Shown piece by piece: positions 35,650 through 42,935 of a stretch of 44,334 bases of DNA (positions within the stretch are counted from its first letter, which is position 1; the number at the start of each line of letters is the position of its first letter). Origin of the DNA: an uncultured Prevotellaceae bacterium. Lineage in GTDB: Bacteria > Bacteroidota > Bacteroidia > Bacteroidales > Bacteroidaceae. Both the position numbers and the translations under genes were made by a program. Location of the stretch: contig OMXL01000017.1 of the NCBI GenBank assembly GCA_900314985.1, positions 1 to 44,334 of the forward strand, given 5' to 3'. The notes below the pieces were generated by a model. The model searched no databases and was not told the DNA's origin. It saw only the letters and a program-made list of their open reading frames with translations.

Positions 35650-36000
35650 TTATTCGGTATTCTTAACTATCATAGTTAATATTTTAATAAGTTCTCTATT
35701 GTCGTTAATAATGGAAGCATAAGACGATTCGTCAATATATTCAGATTCAAATAGAAGTTCTAACCAGTATTCTGTTTCACAAGCTTCTTTTAATGCTATA
35801 TTCATTTTAGCCCTAAAATCTGGCCGACTTTGACCACGTAAAGCTTCTTTAATGTTGGCACCAATGCTGGTTCCACTTCTTAATGCTTGTTTTGATAGTA
35901 CATATTCTTTGTTTACAGCCGTAGTTGTCAAGTATTTGTATAGTTTAATAATTCTAAGAGCAAATTCCTTGCTCTTGTCTTTAACAATACTATCTTTCAT
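35650..36000 (-). CDS. Four-helix bundle protein (23S rRNA intervening-sequence/Avd-like family)
   Basis: 116 residues, all-helical, with the family signature: KEFALRIIKLYKYL at the N-terminus, LSKQALRSGTSIGANIKEAL in the centre, DFRAKMNIALKEACETEYWLELL and a final helix. The family includes proteins encoded in intervening sequences of 23S rRNA genes and the Avd accessory proteins of diversity-generating retroelements, which bind nucleic acid; the function of stand-alone members is not established. No reverse transcriptase or rRNA is nearby. Bracketed by inverted heptamer arms. More AT-rich than its neighbours, which suggests a separate origin. Confidence 0.92.
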   Translation of the reverse strand: MKDSIVKDKSKEFALRIIKLYKYLTTTAVNKEYVLSKQALRSGTSIGANIKEALRGQSRPDFRAKMNIALKEACETEYWLELLFESEYIDESSYASIINDNRELIKILTMIVKNTE

Positions 36001-36032
36001 AACTATGAACTATGAACTGTGAACTATGAACT
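36001..36032. repeat. Right 32-bp inverted heptamer arm (AACTATG x4.6)
   Basis: AACTATG, AACTATG, AACTGTG, AACTATG, AACT; starts immediately upstream of the four-helix-bundle ATG and ends three bases from the ychF stop codon. Confidence 0.92.
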
Positions 36033-36035
36033 AAT

Positions 36036-37136
36036 TTATACGTTAAAGCGGAAGTGCATGATGTCGCCATCCTGCACGACATACTCCTTGCCCTCGATGC
36101 CCATCTTACCTGCCTCACGGACAGCAGCCTCAGAGCCATACTGGATGTAGTCGTCGTACTTGATGACCTCAGCACGGATGAAGCCCTTTTCGAAGTCGGT
36201 ATGGATGACACCAGCACACTGGGGAGCCTTCCAACCCTTCTTGTAGGTCCAAGCTTTCACCTCCATCTCACCAGCGGTGATGAAGGTTTCGAGGTTCAGC
36301 AGGGCGTAGGCCTTCTTGATGAGGCGGTTGACACCACTCTCCTCCAAGCCCAGCTCTTCCAAGAACAGCTGCTTATCTTCATAGCTCTCCAGTTCAGCGA
36401 TATCCTCTTCTGTCTTGGCAGCGATAATCATTGCCTCTGCACCTTCTTCCTTAGCCAGTGCCTCTACCTTCTTAGTGAAGTCGTTACCACTCTTGGCATC
36501 AGCCTCGCCCACATTGCAGACATACAGCACGGGCTTGGCAGTAAGTAGGAAGAGGTTCTTGGCACAGTCCTGCTCGTCCTTGCTTTCGAACTCCACGATA
36601 CGGGCGTTCTTGCCTTGCTCCAACACCTCTTTATAGACCTTCAGCACGGTCACCTCTACCTTAGCGTCTTTGTTGCCAGCAGCAGCGGCCTTCTCCGTCT
36701 TAGCCAGGCGACTCTCAATGGTCTCCAGGTCTTTCAGCTGCAGCTCAGTATCGATGATTTCCTTGTCGCGGATAGGATCGATGGTGCCATCGACGTGCGT
36801 GATGTTCTCGTCCTCGAAGCAGCGGAGCACATGGATGATAGCGTCCGTCTCACGGATATTTCCAAGGAACTTATTGCCAAGACCCTCGCCCTTGGAAGCG
36901 CCTTTCACAAGGCCAGCGATATCTACTATCTCACAGGTGGCAGGCACGATACGTCCTGGATGAACCAGCTCAGCAAGCTTGGTAAGACGCTCATCGGGCA
37001 CGGTAATCACGCCGACGTTGGGTTCTATCGTACAGAAAGGAAAGTTGGCTGCCTGTGCCTTAGCACTCGACAGACAGTTGAACAGGGTGGACTTGCCCAC
37101 GTTAGGCAGTCCTACAATACCACATTTTAATGACAT
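36036..37136 (-). CDS. ychF: Redox-regulated ATPase YchF (Obg family)
   Basis: Ribosome-associated P-loop ATPase of the Obg group. 366 residues. Seen: G1 loop GLPNVGKS at 9-16, G3 DIAGLVKGASKGEGLGN, the NxxE variant of G4 (YVCNVGEAD) that changes specificity to ATP, a coiled-coil stretch around 130-200, and the C-terminal TGS domain (TFITAGEMEVKAWTYKKG ... RFNV). 35 bp after fprA, whose stop is covered by a heptamer array; probably part of a pfkB-fprA-ychF unit. Confidence 0.97.
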   Translation of the reverse strand: MSLKCGIVGLPNVGKSTLFNCLSSAKAQAANFPFCTIEPNVGVITVPDERLTKLAELVHPGRIVPATCEIVDIAGLVKGASKGEGLGNKFLGNIRETDAIIHVLRCFEDENITHVDGTIDPIRDKEIIDTELQLKDLETIESRLAKTEKAAAAGNKDAKVEVTVLKVYKEVLEQGKNARIVEFESKDEQDCAKNLFLLTAKPVLYVCNVGEADAKSGNDFTKKVEALAKEEGAEAMIIAAKTEEDIAELESYEDKQLFLEELGLEESGVNRLIKKAYALLNLETFITAGEMEVKAWTYKKGWKAPQCAGVIHTDFEKGFIRAEVIKYDDYIQYGSEAAVREAGKMGIEGKEYVVQDGDIMHFRFNV

Positions 37137-37140
37137 TCTA

Positions 37141-37175
37141 AATTCTCAATTCTTAATTCTCAATTCTCAATTTAT
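37141..37175. repeat. Heptamer array AATTCTC, five units
   Basis: AATTCTC, AATTCTT, AATTCTC, AATTCTC, AATTTAT, from the ychF leader over the fprA stop codon (37172-37174). Confidence 0.8.
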
Positions 37176-38350
37176 CTAAGCAGTCTCTCTGCCATTGCTC
37201 TACCCAGTGCCTCGCACTGTGCCTTGGTCTCAGGCGTCAGACTCTGTTTGATTTCTACAGGTTCGCCCACTTGTTCGTAGTGCAGCTTCTCTTCATTCCA
37301 GCGGGCTATCTCGCTGACAGCTTTCGATGCCCAGCCGTAAGAGCCAAACCAACCTAACAGGTGGTTCTTGATGTCCTTGCCAGCCAGCTCGCTGAGCAGC
37401 ACATCCATCTCGTGATAGAGGGCGGTGTTATAGGTGGGAGCACCCACGATGAGGCCTTTGTAGCGGAACACGTCGCGGATGATGTAAGAGTGGTGCGTCT
37501 TTGAGACATTATACACCACGATATTCTTCACGCCAGCCTCTGATGCAGCACGGGCTATCACCTCAGCAGCACGCTCGGTATTGCCATACATCGTGCCATA
37601 GCAGATGACCAAGCCAGGCTCTGTCTCATACTTCGACAGGCGGTCGTAGATGGCAATCACCTTATTGATATACTCATGCCATACAGGTCCGTGAGTGGCA
37701 CAGATATAGTCGAGCTTGACGTCAGCCAACTTCTTCAGCGCATTCTGTACGGGCGTGCCGTATTTGCCTACGATATTCGAGTAGTAGCGCTCCATCTCCA
37801 GCCAGTAGGTGTCGCAGTTAATCTGGGCGTCGATGATGCCACCATTCAAGGCACCAAAGCAACCAAAGGCATCGCCACTGAATAGGGTAGTGCCACACAG
37901 CGTCACCATTGTCTCTGGCCAGTGTACCATAGGTGTCAGCACGAAGTTGAGCGTCTGCTTGCCAAGAGCAATGCTGTCGCCATTCTTCACCTCTACGGTA
38001 CCCTCCGTAATGCCATAGAATCCCTCCATCATCTGGAAGGTCTTCTTGTTGCCAACTATCTGTATCTCAGGGTAATATTTCTTGATAAGGGCGATAGAAC
38101 CACTGTGGTCGGGCTCCATGTGGTTAATCACCAGGTAGTCCACCTTGCGGTCACCAATCACCTCGTGGATATGTTCGATAAACTGTGTAAAGAAGTCTAC
38201 CTCTACTGTATCGATGAGGCACACCTTCTCGTCGTCGATGAGATATGAGTTGTAGCTCACGCCATTAGGCAATGGCCACAGACCTTCAAAGAGCGACTTG
38301 TTACGATCGTTAACACCAACGTAGTAAATGTTTTCAGTAATTTTCTGCAT
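37172..38350 (-). CDS. fprA: Flavodiiron protein (class A; O2/NO reductase)
   Basis: Reduces O2 to water or NO to N2O in the cytoplasm of anaerobes, protecting against oxygen. 392 residues. N-terminal metallo-beta-lactamase-like domain with the diiron ligand set His77, Glu79, Asp81 (NHMEPDHSG), His143 (HWPET), Asp160 (SGDAFG) and His220 (THGP). C-terminal flavodoxin domain from about 247 with the FMN loop YGTMYGNTE. No rubredoxin domain follows, so a separate electron donor is needed. 16 bp after pfkB, same direction. Confidence 0.96.
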   Translation of the reverse strand: MQKITENIYYVGVNDRNKSLFEGLWPLPNGVSYNSYLIDDEKVCLIDTVEVDFFTQFIEHIHEVIGDRKVDYLVINHMEPDHSGSIALIKKYYPEIQIVGNKKTFQMMEGFYGITEGTVEVKNGDSIALGKQTLNFVLTPMVHWPETMVTLCGTTLFSGDAFGCFGALNGGIIDAQINCDTYWLEMERYYSNIVGKYGTPVQNALKKLADVKLDYICATHGPVWHEYINKVIAIYDRLSKYETEPGLVICYGTMYGNTERAAEVIARAASEAGVKNIVVYNVSKTHHSYIIRDVFRYKGLIVGAPTYNTALYHEMDVLLSELAGKDIKNHLLGWFGSYGWASKAVSEIARWNEEKLHYEQVGEPVEIKQSLTPETKAQCEALGRAMAERLLR

Positions 38351-38366
38351 AGTATAATCGTTTTAG

Positions 38367-39332
38367 TTATTGTTCTTCTTCCTGTGCAAGGGCTTCCTGC
38401 AACTCCTTACGACGCTGGGCACCAAATTCTGGCGATACATAGTTAAAGAGCGTTTTGCAGGCTTCGGCAGAGAATTGCTGGGCAGTAGAGATGATAGCAT
38501 CCCACTGCTCTTCAGTCAGTCCACTTTCCAGGTCGTTGCGCTTAATGTTGTTCTTGATGAGTCCATAGACGATACCGGCATTGAAGTTATCGCCAGCACC
38601 AATGGTACTCACCGTCTCTATGGGTGCTACAGGATACTCCTTGTGCAGTCCACCTTTAGCAAAGAGATGGATATTGTCAGCACCCTGAGTATAGATGAAG
38701 TTCTTGGTATAGAAGTCTATCTGCGAACGATAGATAGCCTCGGGGTCGTTCTTTTTAAACAGCACCTCGAAGTCTTCTGACGAGCCACGAATGATGTCTG
38801 CCAACTCGAAATTCTCCAGCAGGTTGGGGGTAATCTTCATCACCTCATGCTGGTGCGATGCTCTGAAGTTGACGTCGTAGTAGAGAATGGCGCCATGCTC
38901 ATGGGCATAGTCGAGGAAGCCCTTGACTTGCGGACGGATAACGTCGTTCAGCGGATAATAGGAACCGAAAAGCACCAAATCATTGGGCTGTATCTCTGGA
39001 TAGTTGAAGTCGAGGCGATCGTGGGGATGATCTTTGTAGAATATATATTCCGCATCGTTCTGCTCGTTGAGGAAGGCCAGCGACAGGGGTGACTTGGAGT
39101 CAGGATAAACATTGACGCTATCTGCCTGACAACCATTGTCACGCAGGAACTGGATGATATTACGACCCACACGGTCGTTGCCCGTCTCACTGATAAATCC
39201 CGTCTCTACACCAGAGCGTCCCAGAGAGATGATGGCATTGAAAGTAGAGCCTCCAGGTACTGCACTGATAGGCTGTTCGTTACGGAAGATGATGTCAAGC
39301 ACCGTCTCTCCGATTCCAATCACTTTTCGCAT
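38367..39332 (-). CDS. PfkB-family carbohydrate kinase (fructokinase-like)
   Basis: 321 residues from MRKVIGIGETVLDIIF. A longer frame starts at 39386, but the promoter's -7 box (39352-39359) lies inside it, so the ATG at 39332 is used. Ribokinase-fold sugar kinase: substrate-binding VPGGSTFNAIISLGRSG near 20-36, and near the C-terminus the anion-hole/base motif TIGAGDNFNAGIVYG with the catalytic Asp. Annotated relatives are fructokinases; sugar identity is not settled by sequence. First gene of the leftward pfkB-fprA-ychF run. Confidence 0.92.
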   Translation of the reverse strand: MRKVIGIGETVLDIIFRNEQPISAVPGGSTFNAIISLGRSGVETGFISETGNDRVGRNIIQFLRDNGCQADSVNVYPDSKSPLSLAFLNEQNDAEYIFYKDHPHDRLDFNYPEIQPNDLVLFGSYYPLNDVIRPQVKGFLDYAHEHGAILYYDVNFRASHQHEVMKITPNLLENFELADIIRGSSEDFEVLFKKNDPEAIYRSQIDFYTKNFIYTQGADNIHLFAKGGLHKEYPVAPIETVSTIGAGDNFNAGIVYGLIKNNIKRNDLESGLTEEQWDAIISTAQQFSAEACKTLFNYVSPEFGAQRRKELQEALAQEEEQ

Positions 39333-39351
39333 ACTCTTAGCTTTTTGCCTG

Positions 39352-39382
39352 CAAAGGTAGTGCAAACCGAGTGAAATACAAA
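39352..39382 (-). promoter_or_regulatory. Promoter of pfkB
   Basis: Minus strand TTTG (39379-39382), 19 bp, TACCTTTG (39352-39359). Leader about 15-20 nt to the ATG at 39332. Confidence 0.72.
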
Positions 39383-39494
39383 ACAAAAAACGACTTTTTT
39401 GTTTTTATTTCCGAGGTGCAGCCTACTTTCGACGAAGTCAAAGTTCGAATAAGTGAGCGAAATGCCAAATTTATTTCTGCTTTTCTCTACGAGA

Positions 39495-39531
39495 TATGCT
39501 ACTACAGCTTAGAGTCAGCTGTAGTAGCATA
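39495..39531. repeat. Hairpin element H, copy 1
   Basis: TATGCTACTACAGCT (39495-39509) pairs perfectly over 15 bp with 39517-39531; 7-nt loop TAGAGTC. Preceded by TTCTCTACGAGA. A related copy is at 41889-41933. It lies 11 bp after the stop of the secreted protein gene on the minus strand and may end that transcript, though no T-run follows. Confidence 0.85.
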
Positions 39532-39541
39532 GCAGGAACAT

Positions 39542-40585
39542 CTATTCTTTTAGCTTTTTGATACTCATTACGAACACATTCTGGATGAGTTCATCGGTGC
39601 TTTTTTCTTTTAGTTTGCTGAGTTCGTTGATCACAATCTTCTTTTCTTCAGGTTCGAGCATGGCCGATCTTTTGCAGAGGCTGTAGATTGATGTGGCGTA
39701 ATGAGTGGCTGTGGCGCTGTCAGGATTCTTTAGGAACAGGCGTTTGTAAGTATTGAACTCGCTAAGCCACGACTCAGGAGTCTTAGCACGATTGGCCATC
39801 AATGAATCAACGTTGATCTCAGCAGAAACACCATTCAGGCTCTCTTTAATCAGGTCAGAAATGTTACCACTATTAAAATCGCTGGCATTATACTCCTTAC
39901 CATTGATAAATACGCGATTCAGCACTTTGCCTTCGCCAGAGCCGATTGTAGCGCTCTCGTTAGTTACTTCCTTGCCATTCACGATAACGCGACTCACATT
40001 CGTTTTCTTCGTTTTTCCGTCGCGTGCTTCAGGGCGCAGGGCGTAAGTAACAGCCAGACGAACCTTGGTCTTCTTAGCCTTCTCGACCCACTCCAAAGCG
40101 TAGGCATAGCGATAACGATGATCTGGATCGTCCTTATCGGCAAAGCAGGCATAGATATACTCTGAGCCATTCATAGAGCCAATAGACACTGACTGGTGTC
40201 TGCCATCGCCAACAAAGAGTGAGATAGGTGAAAAACCCATTGACTCAAAAAGATTAGAGAAACTGGAGTAATCAACATCATCACCCTCCTTTTCACGAAG
40301 GCCGGAATTGACTGAGTAAGCATCCTTCTTATCTTTTTCGAAGGCCTTGCGGACCTCTTTCAGTCGCTCGAGTGCTGAGTTGGAATTAATCGTAAAGTCG
40401 TACACATCAGCCAAAGCCGTCATACGACCAGTCTGAGGGTCACGATCAAGCACGTGGCGCGTCTTGTTCTCAGTAATCTTGTCACTAAGCAGGGCATCAA
40501 ATGCTTTCTGGATGTTCTGCTGTGCCATTATGGTTGATGGCATGGCCAACAACATGGCTGCGAGGAAAAAATATTTACTCTTCAT
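39542..40585 (-). CDS. Secreted protein of unknown function in sigma/anti-sigma operon
   Basis: 347 residues from the ATG at 40585 (an upstream TTG at 40591 is less likely). Signal peptide MKSKYFFLAAMLLAMPSTIMAQ. The rest is soluble: QNIQKAFDALLSD, a basic central part, two similar short strands (VIVNGKEVTN and VFINGKEYNA) that look like a small internal repeat, and a helical C-terminus. I do not recognise a characterised family. The start overlaps the anti-sigma stop by 11 bases, so it is translationally coupled and likely an effector or sensor partner of the ECF sigma system. Confidence 0.88.
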   Translation of the reverse strand: MKSKYFFLAAMLLAMPSTIMAQQNIQKAFDALLSDKITENKTRHVLDRDPQTGRMTALADVYDFTINSNSALERLKEVRKAFEKDKKDAYSVNSGLREKEGDDVDYSSFSNLFESMGFSPISLFVGDGRHQSVSIGSMNGSEYIYACFADKDDPDHRYRYAYALEWVEKAKKTKVRLAVTYALRPEARDGKTKKTNVSRVIVNGKEVTNESATIGSGEGKVLNRVFINGKEYNASDFNSGNISDLIKESLNGVSAEINVDSLMANRAKTPESWLSEFNTYKRLFLKNPDSATATHYATSIYSLCKRSAMLEPEEKKIVINELSKLKEKSTDELIQNVFVMSIKKLKE

Positions 40586-41198
40586 ATGCAATTAAATTTT
40601 CTTGTTCATTAATATAGTTTATGGTACCATCTTCTTGCATTACTGGTATGTAGCCATAAGCAGCCATCTGCGCATCAAACAGTTCTATCTGTGCCTTGAC
40701 ATACTCTGCTTTAGCTTTCTCTTGCTCAGCTTGTGCCAAGAGTGCGTAGGCCTTGTCGATGTCGTGAATCGTTGGCTCTGATTTACGAAGACTACGCTTC
40801 TTAGGCTTGACGGGTTGCTTAGGTGTTTCCGCTGGTGTTACTGGCTGGGCTGTGACAGTATCTGTGGGGCTTGCTATTTGTTGAGCTACAGTATCAACCT
40901 GAGCTATAAGAGGTGTTGATGTCGCCAGTTCGACTTGACGAGACGGAATGGCGAGATATAACGCTCCTGCTACCACAGCAGCTGCGGCCACACCCCAAAT
41001 AGCCCAACGGTTGCGGGGTTTTGCCTGTGGGGTCATCGCTTCAATCTCCTGAAACATCTGCTGATAGCAAATCCATTCTTCAGGGATGTTCTTTCCCTTG
41101 AAGTACTGAGCCAGGATGTCTTCCTCCTCAATCGTTGAAGAGCCGTCCATATACTTGTCGAGCAAGTTGGCTATGTATTCTTTTGTGTATTGTATCAT
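40575..41198 (-). CDS. Probable anti-sigma factor, single-pass membrane protein
   Basis: 207 residues. N-terminal cytoplasmic part (1-64) is acidic and helical with LLDKYMDGSSTIEEEDIL, resembling the zinc-less anti-sigma N-domains of Bacteroidetes. One membrane segment at 65-84 (WAIWGVAAAAVVAGALYLAI). The periplasmic part is Pro/Thr-rich, then a basic stretch (KPKKRSLRK) and a helical end (LLAQAEQEKAKAEYVKAQIE). Overlaps the sigma gene by four bases (ATGA type) and the next gene by 11. Called anti-sigma mainly from position and topology; no FecR domain is seen. Confidence 0.82.
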   Translation of the reverse strand: MIQYTKEYIANLLDKYMDGSSTIEEEDILAQYFKGKNIPEEWICYQQMFQEIEAMTPQAKPRNRWAIWGVAAAAVVAGALYLAIPSRQVELATSTPLIAQVDTVAQQIASPTDTVTAQPVTPAETPKQPVKPKKRSLRKSEPTIHDIDKAYALLAQAEQEKAKAEYVKAQIELFDAQMAAYGYIPVMQEDGTINYINEQENLIAYEE

Positions 41199-41689
41199 AA
41201 GTTGTTTCTGCGTTTTACATCTTCTAATAATGCTCTTCTTGCCCTTGCCAACAGCGTGCTTACCGATGTGGTCTCGATGCCAAGCAGTTGGGCTATCTCC
41301 TCATGACTTCTCCGTTCCACTTGTCGCATATATATTAAGGTGCGTTGCGTGGTAGGTAGTTGTTCTAAGCGATGAGTCAGCCATTGGTTGTTTTCCTTCA
41401 TCTCCAACTGTTCGTGGGGACTGGGACTTATGCCGACTATCATCGTCTCTTCCAACGATTCTGGCTTCCGTCGTCGCTGGTGGTTCATCAGCAGGTGTCT
41501 GGCCATTAGTGCCGTCAGACTTTCAACAGAGTCGTAGCGCTCCAGTTCGTTATGCATCTGCCACAAGCGGAGCATGACATCTTGTGCGATGTCTTCTGCC
41601 TCGTCTCTGCCCGCTCCGTAGCTCATGCTCACGCAAAGCGCCTTCTGTCGCCACGAGCGGGCTTGTTGTTCAAATGCATCTCTGTTCAT
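41195..41689 (-). CDS. RNA polymerase ECF-type sigma-70 factor
   Basis: 164 residues. Region 2 about 15-80: GAGRDEAEDIAQDVMLRLW, with the DxAQDVxxRLW core-binding motif, then LMARHLLMNHQRRR. Region 4 about 110-155: LPTTQRTLIYMRQVERRSHEEIAQLLGI, a helix-turn-helix for the -35 element, then LLARARRAL. Missing regions 1 and 3, as expected for ECF sigmas. It directs transcription of a small regulon in response to an envelope signal released through the anti-sigma factor. Target promoters are not identifiable here. Confidence 0.95.
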   Translation of the reverse strand: MNRDAFEQQARSWRQKALCVSMSYGAGRDEAEDIAQDVMLRLWQMHNELERYDSVESLTALMARHLLMNHQRRRKPESLEETMIVGISPSPHEQLEMKENNQWLTHRLEQLPTTQRTLIYMRQVERRSHEEIAQLLGIETTSVSTLLARARRALLEDVKRRNNL

Positions 41690-41735
41690 GCTTGATCTTG
41701 TTGTTCACCTATATAACACATCAAGTGCCCAAAGT

Positions 41736-41743
41736 CAAACTTA
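41736..41743 (-). promoter_or_regulatory. Possible -7 box of the sigma factor operon
   Basis: Minus-strand TAAGTTTG, 46 bp upstream of the ATG. No -33 at normal spacing, so an ECF-type or other promoter may be used instead. From 41760 to about 41880 nothing else is seen. Confidence 0.35.
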
Positions 41744-41888
41744 CTTTAATAAAACTTAACAATATTGTCTGGTTGGTTCATAGTTAAAAACACAACAAAG
41801 ATACAAAGAAATCCGGAACTCCCAAAGGATAACGTGCCTTTTTCACATCATTTGACACAGAAGTACACAGAAGGGACTTTTGCGTACA

Positions 41889-41933
41889 TTCTCTACGAGA
41901 ACAACTAATACAGCTCAGAGACAGCTGTAGTAG
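41889..41933. repeat. Hairpin element H, copy 2
   Basis: TTCTCTACGAGA (41889-41900) as in copy 1, then CTAATACAGCT (41905-41915) pairing with AGCTGTAGTAG (41923-41933; one mismatch), loop CAGAGAC. Stem core and 7-nt loop length are kept although the loop bases differ. Confidence 0.8.
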
Positions 41934-42036
41934 CCCTCAACTGTAGCTAATATGCGACAGGCTTAGCTGTTCCCGTGTCCGTATTAGCTGTTCTTCAACC
42001 TTAAGGTCGAAGTCTGGCACGCGAAGTTTTTAAATA

Positions 42037-42200
42037 GACCTCCCCCAGGTACCCCAATCTCCCAAACTGCCTCTGTAGATAGGGGTTCTGGGAGGGTACC
42101 TCTTGTTTGAAGAGGTACCCTAGAGGTAGTACAGAGGTACCCCTTTGAAGTGCCTTTAAATAAAGGTATCTCCAGCGATTGGGGTACCTGGGGAGGTCTT
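42037..42200. repeat. Nested inverted-repeat element G, copy A
   Basis: Outer arms 42037-42059 and 42177-42198 are complementary over about 22 bp with one base unpaired. Within: CCTCTGTA (42070-42077) with TACAGAGG (42130-42137), a perfect 11-bp hairpin 42094-42104/42110-42120 (loop GTTTG), and a side hairpin 42146-42174 around GCCTTTAAATAAAGG. The whole could fold as a branched RNA or a cruciform. A 55-bp block (42146-42200) recurs at 42965-43019 with three changes. Confidence 0.85.
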
Positions 42201-42237
42201 GTTGCGATTTCGTGCCTACATAGAAGTTTGGAACTAC

Positions 42238-42268
42238 AAAAAAGGGGAACCTCAGCAATGAGATTCCC
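42238..42268 (-). terminator. Rho-independent terminator of the small secreted protein gene
   Basis: On the minus strand GGGAATCTCA, loop TTGC, TGAGGTTCCC (one mismatch), then T-rich bases. Plus-strand positions 42245-42268 with the A-run at 42238-42243. Confidence 0.8.
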
Positions 42269-42315
42269 TGGGTCCTCGTAAGAGGCATATAGTGGTATTT
42301 ATGAACAACCATCAG

Positions 42316-42756
42316 TTAGCGGCGGTTGCCGAAGTGACCTGAGCTGTTGCTATGGCTGCTGGGCTTGGCGGGTTTTGTATTGTGAGCCAGGGTGTGGCTC
42401 TTCTTGTTCGCATTCATCCAGGCAGTACCCTTGCCATGCTTGTTCAAAGTCAGTGGATGATAGAAGCTGTTGTGCTTGGTGTATTTCTCGTACTGATAGG
42501 CCGTGAGCACGTGCTTTAAATCATCGTTACGACGCTTCCAGCAAGAGCCGTTGACATCGTTGCGGCTGTCTGCATTGATGAGGTAGTCCAGATTGATCTT
42601 GTAGACATCATCATACTGCGACCTTGTCAACTTCAGCTCTGAGGCCATCTTCTTACTCAAGGACAGTGCCTCGCTCTTAGCTGTCTTATAACTCATTGCG
42701 TTGGCTGAGATAGTCATTGTTATCATCATCATGGCCAGTGTAAAGAACTTCTTCAT
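42316..42756 (-). CDS. Small secreted protein, Spy/LTxxQ-like pattern
   Basis: 146 residues. Signal peptide to about residue 20 (MKKFFTLAMMMITMTISANA). Then helical KTAKSEALSLSKKMASELKLTRSQYDDVYKINLDYL: the LTRSQY segment resembles the LTxxQ motif of Spy/CpxP-type periplasmic chaperones, but the match is short. The C-terminus is rich in His, Lys, Ser and Asn (about 105-146), without hydrophobic segments. Unknown function. It has its own promoter and terminator, an AGGAG ribosome binding site, and stands between two copies of repeat element G. Confidence 0.85.
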   Translation of the reverse strand: MKKFFTLAMMMITMTISANAMSYKTAKSEALSLSKKMASELKLTRSQYDDVYKINLDYLINADSRNDVNGSCWKRRNDDLKHVLTAYQYEKYTKHNSFYHPLTLNKHGKGTAWMNANKKSHTLAHNTKPAKPSSHSNSSGHFGNRR

Positions 42757-42764
42757 AATAGTGT

Positions 42765-42769
42765 CTCCT
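42765..42769 (-). promoter_or_regulatory. Shine-Dalgarno site AGGAG
   Basis: Minus-strand AGGAG eight bases before the ATG at 42756; noteworthy because most genes in this window lack such a site. Confidence 0.6.
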
Positions 42770-42809
42770 ATACTTTAAAAGTGAAACATTTCGTATCTTT
42801 TTTCATCGG

Positions 42810-42840
42810 CAAAGGTAGGGTCTTTTCGTAAACAATCAAA
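42810..42840 (-). promoter_or_regulatory. Promoter of the small secreted protein gene
   Basis: Minus strand TTTG (42837-42840), 19 bp, TACCTTTG (42810-42817). Leader about 50 nt. Confidence 0.75.
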
Positions 42841-42935
42841 GGGATTCTTCCTAAAGGTATAGAGGACTTTTCCTAAATCGTGGTAGGGATTTTCAGAAAC
42901 GAAAGAGAAAAAGGGTAGGTCTTGGGTACCTGTGG

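Larger units (their letters stand above)
35610..36032. mobile_element. Putative 423-bp cassette: four-helix-bundle gene between inverted heptamer arms
   Basis: Two 32-bp arms in inverted orientation bracket a single small gene. The right arm directly abuts the gene's ATG; the left arm ends eight bases beyond its stop. The cassette lies between the stop of ychF (36036) and the start of lgt (35623). No transposase is present. Mobility is inference from the inverted arms; target duplications were not evident. Confidence 0.4.

Noticed and set aside
42001-42312. A 103-codon minus-strand open frame with an ATG.
   Set aside because: It runs through the terminator hairpin and the whole of inverted-repeat element G copy A; composition is not protein-like and no family is recognised.
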